NCBI GenBank assembly: GCA_965215715.1
Contig: OZ244129.1
Location: 310,001-374,000 of the forward strand
Length of the DNA stretch: 64,000 nucleotides
Source of the DNA: HXMU1428-3 sp965215715
Lineage (GTDB): Bacteria > Pseudomonadota > Alphaproteobacteria > Rhizobiales > HXMU1428-3
Reading direction: 5' to 3'
The position numbers and the translations under genes are program-made. Numbering within the stretch: the stretch's first letter is position 1; every line of letters starts with the position of its first letter. Below, piece after piece: positions 1 to 8,283 of the stretch. The notes under the pieces were generated by a model that was not told the DNA's origin, did no database searches, and saw only the letters and a program-made list of their open reading frames with translations.

Positions 1-378
1 GACTACATCACGGTTTACGGTGCTGTGACGCGGGGGCTGAAGCAATGTTGGCTGGCCGATAAAAAGTTGTTGCAAAAATCAGAACTGGTCACCCGCACCA
101 ACAATAAGCAAAACAACAAACGCGCTGATATTTTCATTCACGGCAAGGCTAAGAAGAAGAAGCAAGGCCAGCGGATTATTTCTGTGCACCTGGTGGCGAA
201 AAGTGAAAACGCCACTGAGGTGAGTGTGGATAACCGCATTCTTGACCCCGTCAACGTTAAGCACTTTAAAAGCGACATTCGCCATTTTCTCAAAGGCGGC
301 CATGACTGTCCGGACCATAAGACGGACGGGGTGATCGTGCCGAAATCTAAGACGCCGTTGCCTAAGAGGAAGAAGTGA
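1..378 (+). CDS. C-terminal part of an unrecognised basic protein (5' truncated by window edge)
   Basis: The reading frame is open from the first base (DYITVYGAVTRGLK...) to the stop at 376-378, so this is the last 125 residues of a longer protein whose start lies outside the window. A GTG at 25 could start a 117-residue protein, but it has no clear ribosome binding site and the frame continues upstream, so I prefer truncation. The visible part has a compact segment with single Cys and Trp residues (KQCWL), a run of four lysines, and a very basic tail ending PLPKRKK. I do not recognise a family. There is no membrane segment in the visible part, and no function can be inferred. Confidence 0.55.
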   Translation, partial: DYITVYGAVTRGLKQCWLADKKLLQKSELVTRTNNKQNNKRADIFIHGKAKKKKQGQRIISVHLVAKSENATEVSVDNRILDPVNVKHFKSDIRHFLKGGHDCPDHKTDGVIVPKSKTPLPKRKK

Positions 379-550
379 GGCTTTTTGGAACGGGTCACCT
401 TGTGGCAAAAGCTGAGGTTCGGGTGAATTAATCTGTAGTAACTCAAGACTATTCGTTGTTGTGATTATGGGATGGGGTTCTGTTTAACTTGGCTTGTAAA
501 ACACAAATGCATTTGTTTTAATCGCCTTTCAAGCAAAGGGCGGCATTCCA

Positions 551-2248
551 TTGAGCATAAAATATGTATTCATAAGCGCGACTAAGACAGACCTTGAAGA
601 TCATCGCAGGGTTTTGATAGAGACACTTGAGTTGCCAGATGATGTAAAGTGCCTAAGTATGGAACGGTTTGGCCCCCAGCCAAAAAGCGCAATCCCACAA
701 TGCTTGGAAAAAATTGAAAAATCAGATTTGTTCGTTGGTCTCATCGGCCATTATCGTGGCTGGGAGCCTGATGGCGATGAGCTGCAAAGATCTATTACCG
801 AAATGGAATATGACCATGCGATCTCGATGGGGAAACCAGTCTTTATGGTTGTGTTGCCTGAAGATCAGGTGACCTTGAAACCCTGTGATAGAGAACCTCA
901 GGAGAAATGGGACCGGCAAATTCAATTTCGCAATAAGATTAAGGGCGAATATGTCGTTGAGGTGGAAAAGTATGAGCCCAAAGACATTGCCATCAGTGTT
1001 TCCAATTCTATTCATGAATATCAGAAGGAAGAGCTGAGGCAGCAAGTTGAGGCTTTAACTGAACAATTAAATCAATCAGCCCAAGACCAACCGCTCCCTC
1101 CAGAAGAAATTCAAAAGGAGCGGGAACATGCTCTGGAAACTGCGATTGATGAGGAGTTGCTTGATCCTCAAAAAATTCTAAACCATGAGCAGGATTTAGA
1201 CCTCGAAGAGCTAATGGATAGCTTTTTGCAAAAAGCTGAGCAAAGCCGTGACCATGCGGTTCAATATTATAAATATGTTGGAGCTCTAGCGTTCCAGAAC
1301 CACACACAAAAAGCATTGGAAGCTTATACTCGTGTGGTTGAGTTGGATCCAAACGATGCTGATGGTTTGAACATGCTTGGGCTTATTCAACAACGTCTTG
1401 GGGATTTGGAAGCTGCCAAGCAAAGTTTCGAGAAGATCTTGGCTTTGAGTAATCAGGTTGAGGATAAAACGATTATTGCAATGGGATTGGGCAATTTGGG
1501 TGTGATCTACCAGACACAAGGGGACTTGTCACGTGCCGAGGATTACCACCTTCGGGCTTTGTCTCTAGAGGAAGAGCTGGGCCGGAAAGAGGGCATGGCC
1601 ACTCAAATGGGTAATTTGGGTGTGGTCTACCAGAGGCAGGGTGATTTGTCTCGCGCAGAGGATCACCATCTTCGCGCCTTGTCCTTAGAGGAAGAGCTCG
1701 GTGGGAAAGAGGGCATGGCCAATCATTTGGGCAATTTGGGTTTGATTTACCGGTCACAGCGTGATTTGTCGCGCGCAGAGGATCACCACTTCCGTTCCTT
1801 GTCACTGAATGAAGAGCTTGGTAGCAAAGAGGGCATAGCTACTCAATTGGGTAATTTGGGGCAGGTTTATCGGACGCAGGGTGATTTGTCGCGCGCAGAG
1901 AATCACTACCTCCGTGCCTTGTCGCTGAATGAAGAGCTTGGTCGTAAAGAGGGCATAGCCAAAAATTTGGGCAATTTGGGTTTGATTTACCGGTCACAGC
2001 GTGATTTGTCGCGCGCAGAGGATCACCACTTCCGTTCCTTGTCACTGAATGAAGAGCTTGGTAGCAAAGAGGGCATAGCTACTCAATTGGGTAGTTTGGG
2101 GCTGGTTTATGAAGACAAAGGCGATATTGCCAGTGCCTGTAAATATTGGCGACAAGCCTTGCAATTATTCAAAGAAATTGGCATGCAGCCACAAATTGAA
2201 ATAGTGCAAGGATGGATTTATGAGGCCGGTTGTGTGGATCAGGATTAA
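551..2248 (+). CDS. DUF4062 domain protein with C-terminal tandem TPR repeats
   Basis: A 565-residue protein starting at TTG 551 with a GGGCGG-like ribosome binding site about 8 nt upstream; no ATG gives the complete N-terminal domain. Residues 1-105 match the DUF4062 pattern: a first strand YVFISATKTDLEDHR, an acidic segment ITEMEYDHA around Glu84/Glu86, and MGKPVFMVV. This Rossmann-like fold resembles TIR and deoxyribosyltransferase domains, with the glutamate in a similar place. A charged linker (about 150-230) leads to TPRs (about 240-560). Six are near-identical 40-residue units with the core GDLSRAEDHHLRALSLEEEL, like kinesin-light-chain TPRs. In other bacteria DUF4062 is found at the N terminus of multidomain signalling or defence-like proteins, with TPRs usually acting as sensor or scaffold. 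No partner gene is adjacent, so a defence role is inference only. Confidence 0.85.
   Translation: MSIKYVFISATKTDLEDHRRVLIETLELPDDVKCLSMERFGPQPKSAIPQCLEKIEKSDLFVGLIGHYRGWEPDGDELQRSITEMEYDHAISMGKPVFMVVLPEDQVTLKPCDREPQEKWDRQIQFRNKIKGEYVVEVEKYEPKDIAISVSNSIHEYQKEELRQQVEALTEQLNQSAQDQPLPPEEIQKEREHALETAIDEELLDPQKILNHEQDLDLEELMDSFLQKAEQSRDHAVQYYKYVGALAFQNHTQKALEAYTRVVELDPNDADGLNMLGLIQQRLGDLEAAKQSFEKILALSNQVEDKTIIAMGLGNLGVIYQTQGDLSRAEDYHLRALSLEEELGRKEGMATQMGNLGVVYQRQGDLSRAEDHHLRALSLEEELGGKEGMANHLGNLGLIYRSQRDLSRAEDHHFRSLSLNEELGSKEGIATQLGNLGQVYRTQGDLSRAENHYLRALSLNEELGRKEGIAKNLGNLGLIYRSQRDLSRAEDHHFRSLSLNEELGSKEGIATQLGSLGLVYEDKGDIASACKYWRQALQLFKEIGMQPQIEIVQGWIYEAGCVDQD
1495..2100 (+). repeat. 120-bp tandem coding repeats (TPR units)
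   Basis: About five full 120-bp units plus a diverging last one encode the 40-residue TPRs of the DUF4062 protein. Bases 1741-1852 and 1981-2092 are identical, 240 bp apart, while the unit between them differs at many positions. This points to a recent duplication or conversion of a two-unit block. The 120-bp period keeps the reading frame, so copy number can change without breaking the gene. Confidence 0.9.
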
Positions 2249-2254
2249 GTCAAA

Positions 2255-2432
2255 CGGCCTCTCCCCGTCATCCCGGGCTTGACCCGGGATCCACAGAGCG
2301 GCGTGATCTTTGTGTGCAGGTGAGCTTAGTACGTTAATCTATCATCAAGGCGAGGGGGTATTCTCTCCAGCAAGTTTCCGTAAAAAGGAGAGGTGGATCC
2401 CGGGTCAAGCCCGGGATGACGGGGAGAGGCCG
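2255..2432. repeat. MITE/REPIN-like element bounded by a 40-bp perfect inverted repeat
   Basis: Bases 2255-2294 and 2393-2432 are exact reverse complements over 40 bp and enclose a 98-bp AT-richer core. Each arm contains the smaller hairpin ATCCCGGG-cttga-CCCGGGAT, a motif frequent in intergenic regions of many alphaproteobacteria. The element fills most of the gap between the DUF4062 gene and the converging JmjC-like gene. It has no ORF of its own, so if mobile it would depend on a transposase elsewhere. It could also act as a bidirectional terminator. Confidence 0.8.
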
Positions 2433-2582
2433 TTGCCAGCAACTGAAAACGATAATCACGAAAGAAGGAAGTGAGCGCTAGCGAACGCCCATGGTGTTCC
2501 GCGCGAGCGGCGCCCGCCACGTTGTGGCGCCCGTCGGAGGGCTTGTTTTGCCTTTCGGCAAAACTTCGCCCGTGAGACAGAA
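2433..2582. other. Intergenic stretch with small hairpins, possible leftward terminator
   Basis: Between the 40-bp inverted repeat and the stop of the JmjC-like gene there is no credible gene. It contains a perfect hairpin at 2545-2564 (GTTTTGCC-tttc-GGCAAAAC) and a CGCCAC-gtt-GTGGCG hairpin near 2514-2528. The first lies about 20 nt past the leftward stop and could end that transcript, but there is no strong T-run, so terminator status is weak. Confidence 0.35.
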
Positions 2583-3530
2583 TCAGAGCTGCTCGATAAT
2601 TGTGCGCTCAGCTTGGGGGATGTCGATGATCTGGCCGATGTTCTCAGGATCCAACCGGAAGGTTGAGACCATTTCGCGCTCAGAAGATTTCATCACTCCG
2701 GCTTTTTTAAACGCCAAAGCAGCGGCGCATTTTGCATAAGTGCCCAGGCCGCCCACCTTGGTGGATTTTGGGTTCATGCCGAATTTGCGGCGCATCACGC
2801 CGTTGGCATAATAGACGCCATATTTCTTTTGTGCGTATGGGGTGAAATAGTCTGTGGTGATGGAGACGTTTAAGCCATCTAAATTGTCTACCCGGTGCGG
2901 GGCGTTGAGCTGCCAGGATAAGGCTTTGCCGGGCTCGAGCACAATCGCGTCTGCCTCTTTGTCCCACGCCTCGTCATAGCCGATCTCTTCTTCTGTCTCG
3001 CGCAAGACAACGCCTTCTAATGTTTGGTCAGGCAGGTGGGTTTTGTTGTCTGCATCATAAAGCCAAAGCTTCTTGCGGCCGCGCACATGAAACAAGCATA
3101 CATAAGGAATGTCTGCATGATAAAGCACGCGTGCGCCGGGGCTGGAGATCAGCATGGTGCTTTTGTGTTTGAAGGTTTGTAGGCCTGGTTGCAGTGCTTC
3201 CATTTCTGCAAAGGCTTGATGGACAAGCTCATCATATTCTGGGCAAACAACATCAAATCGGCGTAGGGCTAGCCAAATGCGGCCATCGGTTAGGGCTTGT
3301 AAAACTTTGTCGCCTGAAACATTGTTGATCTCACCAGAGCGCCATTCAGGTTCGTCGCCTTGCGCTGTCATGGTGTTGATCATGTAATATTCGCGCGGGT
3401 ACCGCTCGATTAGTTGGGCCAGTTTCTCATCTGTGAACAAACCGGTCTCAGCAAAGTTATGGTTAAAGTGAGAAAGCCCAGAGCCAAAATTCTTTACGGC
3501 GTCTGCGCTCGCATCTAACATTTTACGCAT
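2583..3530 (-). CDS. JmjC/cupin-like 2-oxoglutarate-Fe(II) fold protein
   Basis: A 315-residue protein starting at ATG 3530. It has the layout of the cupin-like/JmjC family often annotated as transcriptional regulator. A double-stranded beta-helix core contains a likely iron-binding HxD (VLYHADIPYVCLFHV, about residues 137-140), the basic strand RGRKKLWLYD, and a distal His in NAPHRVDNLDG (about 211). The N-terminal helical region (residues 1-100) probably contributes to dimerisation or substrate binding. JmjC relatives hydroxylate proteins or small molecules; the substrate here is unknown. It stands alone, converging with the DUF4062 gene. Confidence 0.75.
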   Translation of the reverse strand: MRKMLDASADAVKNFGSGLSHFNHNFAETGLFTDEKLAQLIERYPREYYMINTMTAQGDEPEWRSGEINNVSGDKVLQALTDGRIWLALRRFDVVCPEYDELVHQAFAEMEALQPGLQTFKHKSTMLISSPGARVLYHADIPYVCLFHVRGRKKLWLYDADNKTHLPDQTLEGVVLRETEEEIGYDEAWDKEADAIVLEPGKALSWQLNAPHRVDNLDGLNVSITTDYFTPYAQKKYGVYYANGVMRRKFGMNPKSTKVGGLGTYAKCAAALAFKKAGVMKSSEREMVSTFRLDPENIGQIIDIPQAERTIIEQL

Positions 3531-3764
3531 TGTATGTAACCACCTAGATCAAAATTAAACTTTTAAACGGTCCCCAAACGCTTTTGTTGCCTCTTATCCT
3601 AAATGAACTATCTAGAAAAAAGCAAATGAAACGCTTTTATATGTAAAGGCATAGCAAATATATATGGAAAAAGTATTGTAGAGGGAAGTACAATAAAGCA
3701 AAAGACGACATAAGTTCTTTTTATGCTTATCAATACGTTAATAAATGGATGTTTTTTTATGGCG

Positions 3765-4112
3765 TCATAAGGCTTGTACTTGATTATCTAAAAAATGCCG
3801 CCCTTGGCGGTCTTCCACTTCTATAATCCATATATCTGCATCATATGAGGATTGGGTTTTTAAAAAGCTGTCGATTTCGCGCTCTTCAATCGGCTCGTCG
3901 CCAAATTCACTGGACCAGGCGCGTTCATTGCGCGCGCTGTCATCTAGCACTAGGGCGGGGCAGAAAAGTTGACCTGTGCCATTAAGGTGTGAAATTTTAA
4001 TATAAATCGCGCCTGCGCTTGCCTCACCGCGGCGCACAAGGAGGGCGCTGGCGTCTTCTTGCGTGACACGGCGCAAATAGGCTGAGACCCAGATATGAGA
4101 TTGAAGGCGCAT
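3765..4112 (-). CDS. DUF1491 family protein
   Basis: A 115-residue protein of the alphaproteobacterial DUF1491 family. It has the typical start MRLQSHIWVSAYLRR, the segment VRRGEASAGAIYIKI, and an acidic C-terminal half ending in DADIWIIEVEDRQGRHFL. There is no signal peptide, so it is probably cytoplasmic. Its start lies 21 bp after the stop of the peptidoglycan-binding gene on the same strand, so the two are probably co-transcribed. Family function is not established. Confidence 0.85.
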   Translation of the reverse strand: MRLQSHIWVSAYLRRVTQEDASALLVRRGEASAGAIYIKISHLNGTGQLFCPALVLDDSARNERAWSSEFGDEPIEEREIDSFLKTQSSYDADIWIIEVEDRQGRHFLDNQVQAL

Positions 4113-4133
4113 AAGCTGCTTTATAGATAAATT

Positions 4134-4865
4134 TTATAGCCGTGCCAAGACAAGCGGTGTACCAAGCGCTTTATGGATGGCTTCGACTAGTCGGCCTGAA
4201 ACACGGCCTGTTACTTGTAATTTATGGTCGCGTTCAAAGGCACGAATGCGTTTGCGGGTTAGCGGCCCGATGATGCCATCGGCTTGGCCGGTGTTATAGC
4301 CCAGTTTGGTCAGGGCTTTTTGCAAAGCTAAAACCAGTTCTTGGGAATTTTTGGCCAATTCATCTGGCTTGGATGTGCGGGCAGGTAGCGCTGTTTCGCC
4401 TTTGAGCACTCTTAGTAAAGCCTCATCCGCAATGCCGGTTTGCACAAAGCCTTTATCAAGCTCAAAAGCCATAATTGCGGCCTTTGTGGTGGGGCCGACT
4501 ATGCCGTCAGGTTGTCCTGGCCAATAGCCTAGATCAATCAATCGAGACTGCACATCTTTGATAAGTGATATTTTTTTATCCTGAGGGGAGCCTGCATCCG
4601 GTTGCAGTTCTAGCACATCTTTGATTTTGGCATCTAATTGTTGTTTGCGCGGGACAGAGGCAACATAAGGGGTTTCAGTTTGCAAAGGGCGCTTTTTATT
4701 TTGCGCTCGGTCCTGCTTTTCAAGTTGCAAGACCAATTCCTGGCCTTGGCGGGCAGATTTGAAGTGGGCATATTTAGTGTCTTGCAAGAACAAAGCATTG
4801 ACGCTTATGCCAGAAGCAATACCTAAAAATCCTAAAACACAAAGACGAACAAAAAGCGGTTTCAT
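4134..4865 (-). CDS. Exported peptidoglycan-binding protein with two PG_binding_1 domains
   Basis: I choose ATG 4865 over the upstream TTG at 4880 because it begins directly with a signal-anchor-like segment, MKPLFVRLCVLGFLGIASG. A charged linker follows, then two PG_binding_1 modules, each three-helical with the diagnostic LGYWPGQPDGIVGPTTKAAI (about 112-130) and LGYNTGQADGIIGPLTRKRI. No catalytic domain is present, so it probably only binds peptidoglycan in the periplasm, perhaps as a wall anchor or sensor. It lies between a DivJ-like kinase (170 bp upstream) and DUF1491, all leftward, which may tie it to cell-cycle or envelope control; that is inference. Confidence 0.85.
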   Translation of the reverse strand: MKPLFVRLCVLGFLGIASGISVNALFLQDTKYAHFKSARQGQELVLQLEKQDRAQNKKRPLQTETPYVASVPRKQQLDAKIKDVLELQPDAGSPQDKKISLIKDVQSRLIDLGYWPGQPDGIVGPTTKAAIMAFELDKGFVQTGIADEALLRVLKGETALPARTSKPDELAKNSQELVLALQKALTKLGYNTGQADGIIGPLTRKRIRAFERDHKLQVTGRVSGRLVEAIHKALGTPLVLARL

Positions 4866-5052
4866 GGCAATAATGTACAAGGTTACCGAACACAGTTAAT
4901 AGCTTAACCAAAAGGGATAAGCTTCAAAACCAGTATTGATGATCAAGGTAAAGATCCGGTTAACTGGTTTGCTTATGGGGCCGTTAGGGGAGGCGAAATT
5001 TTGAAAGTTAAGGGGACTATTTCTGGCAAAAAAGGGACATTTATATTTATTT

Positions 5053-6894
5053 TCAAACAGCTTTAGAGCGAAACGGGATTACTGACCGGTTTTCAGGTTG
5101 GCTGAGTTCTTCTTGTTCAGGCATCCCGTTTACTAAATTGGCGTTAAGGGGAAGTTCGATCCTAACAGTGGTTCCCATGCCAAGCCGACTTTCAAGTTTA
5201 AATGAACCATCATGTAATTCTGCCAGGCCTTTTACCACTGAAAGTCCAAGGCCGACGCCTTCATGCTCACGTTTATAAGAGCTATCAGCTTGGACAAATG
5301 GGTTGCACAGTTTTGGTAAATCTTCTGGAGAGATGCCGATGCCTTCATCCACTACATCTATGAACAAGCTGTTTTCATCGCAAGTTGTGCGTATGGAGAT
5401 TTGTGAGTCAGTGTTACTAAATTTGATGGCATTTGATAACAGATTTAGCACCATTTGTTTTACAGCTCTGCTATCGGCATAAATTTCTCTTTGAGGTGCT
5501 TGGAAGTCTTGGGTGATTTGAACGTTATTTTCATTTGCCATTGGTTCGATCATATCGCAGCACGTGGTCAGCAAAGGTTTTAGTTCAAATAGTTCTGGGG
5601 TGATGGTGAATTTCCCAACTTCAATTTTAGACATGTCCAAGATATTATTGACAACGCTGAGTAAGTGGGTTCCGGCTTCATTGATCAGCCGCGCATAATC
5701 GGAATATTTTTGATTTTGAATTTTGCCGTAAAGCTCCATGTTCAAAACATCAGAAAAGCCAATAATGGCATTTAAAGGGGTGCGTAATTCATGGCTCATA
5801 TTGGCGAGGAACCTGGTCTTTGCCACGTTGGCACTTTCAGCGCGTTCTCTGGCTTCAAGAAGGGCAATTTCTTGTGTTTTATGGGGGGTGATGTCCCTGG
5901 TTACGGAAATGATCTGTTTTTTTAATGGGGCTTGAGGGTTTGGAATGGCTTGGCAACGCATTTCTACCCAGACAAATTGGGTTTGCCCGGATTTTTCTTC
6001 AACATGTTTTAAGCGAAATTCAACATTAACCGATTGAATGGAGTTACAGCAATTGGAAAGTGCCGTCATATATATGGGGCGGTCAGAGATATGGATGTTT
6101 TGCAACATGCCTGGCCCTAAAAGGGTGTCTGCTTTACCACCAATAATGGTTTCAGCTGCTGGAGATACAAAGGTCACCATGCCGAGCTCATCATGCACTG
6201 TGATCAAATCGGTGGCGTGATCTGCCATCAAGCGATATTTGGCCTCATTCTCAATAATTGAATGGTGGGCCTCTTCATGTTTCTTTTGTACCGTTAACGC
6301 TATTGCACTGCCATAGAGCACAGCTGTTAAGATTCCAAAAAGGATCATAAGTTCAGGGGTGAGCGTTAATTCTTGTGTGTATAACCAATTATAGTGCCCC
6401 AAGATATATAGCGCTAAGAGTGCGGCCAAGCTGCCAAGAGACGAGATAATAATTATTCTTTTATTTCCCGATAAAGCTGCTTCGATTGGCACGATCACCA
6501 GCCAGGGCAATAAAAAGGAATTTAACCCCCCTGTGAAACTTGCTCCTACAACGATAAAGAGTGCCAAATTTAGTGCAGAAATAAGGTGAGCTGTTACCAG
6601 ATTTCCTGTGCGGCATACATATGCAACTATGGCCAAGGGGGAGAGAAACCATAGCAAGATCATCCCATCAATATAAAAGGGAAATTGTGATCTATATAAA
6701 TAAAACGGATAAAGAGCTAGGGCTAACAATCCACCTAGACTATGAGAATAGATAAAAGATTGATGCTGGCTTAAAGCAAGCTGATCTTGCTGAGTACTTG
6801 GATGAAGATAAGAGGCAAATTTAGCTATCACTTGATCTTTTATATGTACAAACTTAGTTTGGCTCACGGCACCATCAATGCGAATAAAACGCAT
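5053..6894 (-). CDS. Membrane PAS sensor histidine kinase, DivJ-like
   Basis: A 613-residue kinase. Six hydrophobic segments span roughly residues 50-202, including TGGLNSFLLPWLVIVPIEAA. A PAS domain follows (about 215-340, ending in the VTRDIT motif), then HisKA with the phospho-acceptor His368 in FLANMSHELRTPLNAIIGFS. The ATPase domain has its N box around N484-N488, DEGIG at 516-520 and GVGLGLS at 546-552. The H-box and DGSFKLESRLGMGT resemble the PleC/DivJ/PdhS kinases that act on the cell-cycle response regulator DivK in alphaproteobacteria. The multi-TM N terminus plus single PAS best fits DivJ. No response regulator is encoded next to it, consistent with an orphan kinase. Confidence 0.85.
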   Translation of the reverse strand: MRFIRIDGAVSQTKFVHIKDQVIAKFASYLHPSTQQDQLALSQHQSFIYSHSLGGLLALALYPFYLYRSQFPFYIDGMILLWFLSPLAIVAYVCRTGNLVTAHLISALNLALFIVVGASFTGGLNSFLLPWLVIVPIEAALSGNKRIIIISSLGSLAALLALYILGHYNWLYTQELTLTPELMILFGILTAVLYGSAIALTVQKKHEEAHHSIIENEAKYRLMADHATDLITVHDELGMVTFVSPAAETIIGGKADTLLGPGMLQNIHISDRPIYMTALSNCCNSIQSVNVEFRLKHVEEKSGQTQFVWVEMRCQAIPNPQAPLKKQIISVTRDITPHKTQEIALLEARERAESANVAKTRFLANMSHELRTPLNAIIGFSDVLNMELYGKIQNQKYSDYARLINEAGTHLLSVVNNILDMSKIEVGKFTITPELFELKPLLTTCCDMIEPMANENNVQITQDFQAPQREIYADSRAVKQMVLNLLSNAIKFSNTDSQISIRTTCDENSLFIDVVDEGIGISPEDLPKLCNPFVQADSSYKREHEGVGLGLSVVKGLAELHDGSFKLESRLGMGTTVRIELPLNANLVNGMPEQEELSQPENRSVIPFRSKAV

Positions 6895-7250
6895 CTCCCC
6901 ATAAAGAATACTGATGAATTATGCCTATTTCTTCTTAAAGAAACATAAAGCACAGGCTTTTATCTCAATAATTCTAACTTAAAACAGTGTAAAGTTGTGT
7001 ATAGATGAGTTTACAACTACGATTTTAAATATTAATGAAATGTTTATTTTTAACTTTGATTTTAAATTAAATAATAATAAAATGTATTATTAAAATATAG
7101 ATCAAATTTTATAAGTATTAGATGATATTTGTAGTCAATTTGACATAAAATTAATCTATAAATGTCTTGTGAGTTTTGAATGTTTATTTTTATTTCTTTG
7201 CTAATGTCTTTTCATCAAATGAATTTAAGCATATTAGCAGGGAATAGATA
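6895..7250. promoter_or_regulatory. AT-rich divergent promoter region, DivJ-like kinase / DUF5330
   Basis: This 356-bp gap separates divergent genes and must carry promoters in both directions. It is extremely AT-rich, with several TTAA words, including TTAA-N7-TTTA near-matches to the CtrA box around 7035 and 7052. In such AT-rich DNA these are expected by chance, so I make no binding-site call. No ORF or RNA gene is visible. Confidence 0.4.
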
Positions 7251-7655
7251 ATGTTTTTAATTCGTACCTTCTTTTGGGTGTCTCTTGTCATTTTGTTGTT
7301 GCCAATTGGCCAAAGCAACTCATCTAACGTTATGGGGGCAACCAAACATGCGCTCAGCGATATGGATCAGTTTTGTCAACGCAATGTTGATATTTGTAAT
7401 ATCGGAACGGAAGCCTGGAAAAGCATAAAATATAAGGCTGCTTATAGTTTTGATCTTGCTGCTGATTTTGCCAAACAGGTTAAACAGGCCAATGTGGCTA
7501 ATTATACTCCGGTCTATAAAGCGGTGCCAAACGACTGGGAGACCAGCAGCATTAATGATGCGGCTGAAGACGCAGAAAAACCTCTTCCTATAAAACAAAA
7601 CACGCTTAAAAAGAGCGACCTTGAACCAGCTTGGAGTTTTAAGGCTGACACATAA
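7251..7655 (+). CDS. DUF5330 family exported small protein
   Basis: A 134-residue protein starting at ATG 7251 with the Shine-Dalgarno GGGA about 9 nt upstream. The N terminus MFLIRTFFWVSLVILLLP is a signal peptide or anchor. Next comes the DUF5330 pattern: a short helix (LSDMDQFCQRNVDICNIG), with two Cys that could form a disulphide, then an amphipathic helix. The C-terminal third is low complexity. DUF5330 is typical of Hyphomicrobiales and is often found near sufE, as here. Function is unknown; it is probably periplasmic. Confidence 0.75.
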   Translation: MFLIRTFFWVSLVILLLPIGQSNSSNVMGATKHALSDMDQFCQRNVDICNIGTEAWKSIKYKAAYSFDLAADFAKQVKQANVANYTPVYKAVPNDWETSSINDAAEDAEKPLPIKQNTLKKSDLEPAWSFKADT

Positions 7656-7715
7656 ATCATGAGCTAACCCCCCCGAGGCAATCACCTGACCCCACACACA
7701 TTGGTGATGCCCCCC

Positions 7716-7767
7716 TGGCGCGCATTGGTACAGATACCCTGCCCTTGTCTGTTCTCAGTGCGCGCCA
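7716..7767. terminator. Inverted repeat between DUF5330 gene and sufE
   Basis: A 9-bp perfect inverted repeat (TGGCGCGCA at 7716-7724, TGCGCGCCA at 7759-7767) with a 34-nt loop lies between the two genes. There is no T-tract, so it may be a weak terminator or structured leader rather than a classical terminator. Confidence 0.3.
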
Positions 7768-7854
7768 ATTTATGTCTTGGATTGCTGAAAAAATTAGGGC
7801 ACACTCGATCCGGTAATGTAAAAAAGAATTTTTTAGGATCGTGTAAAATAACAA

Positions 7855-8283
7855 ATGCAAATTGATCAAATAATTTCAGACTTTGAGTTTATTGATGAGT
7901 GGGAAGATCGATACCGGTATATTATTGATCTGGGCAATCAATTGCCGGACTACCCAGAAGAAAACAAAACACCACAAACCAAAGTTCAGGGCTGCGTTAG
8001 CCAAGTGTGGTTGACCTCTCAATTGTGTGAAGAGCCCAGCAAGGGTGATAAAACGCTTCACTTTACTGGCGATAGTGACGCTCATATCGTTAGAGGTCTT
8101 ATGGCTATTGTGTTTGGTATTTTTTCCAAAAAAACGCCGCGCGAGATTTTAGACACTGATTACCAGAGTATTTTTGATACGCTTGATTTAAAAGATCACA
8201 TTTCGCCCCAGCGGTCTAACGGACTGAATGCCATGGTTCAGAGAATTAAATCTGAAGCGCAAACCGTTTTACAGGCGCAATAA
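7855..8283 (+). CDS. sufE: SufE family cysteine desulfuration protein
   Basis: A 142-residue SufE. It accepts persulfide sulfur from the cysteine desulfurase SufS and passes it to the SufBCD scaffold for Fe-S cluster assembly in the cytoplasm. The active-site Cys47 is in the conserved motif VQGCVSQVW. RYRYIIDLGNQLP and the C-terminal SPQRSNGLNAMVQRI are also family hallmarks, and length matches the usual 135-145 residues. It starts at ATG 7855 with only a weak upstream AGGATC. No other suf gene is adjacent; stand-alone sufE is common in alphaproteobacteria. Confidence 0.93.
   Translation: MQIDQIISDFEFIDEWEDRYRYIIDLGNQLPDYPEENKTPQTKVQGCVSQVWLTSQLCEEPSKGDKTLHFTGDSDAHIVRGLMAIVFGIFSKKTPREILDTDYQSIFDTLDLKDHISPQRSNGLNAMVQRIKSEAQTVLQAQ

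Noticed and set aside
1495..2100. Regular 120-bp repeats considered as CRISPR or minisatellite
   Set aside because: The repeats are in frame and encode TPR helices with no spacers; no cas gene is present.
7020..7070. TTAA-N7-TTTA words between the DivJ-like kinase and DUF5330 genes as CtrA sites
   Set aside because: The region is so AT-rich that near-matches are expected by chance; no exact match.
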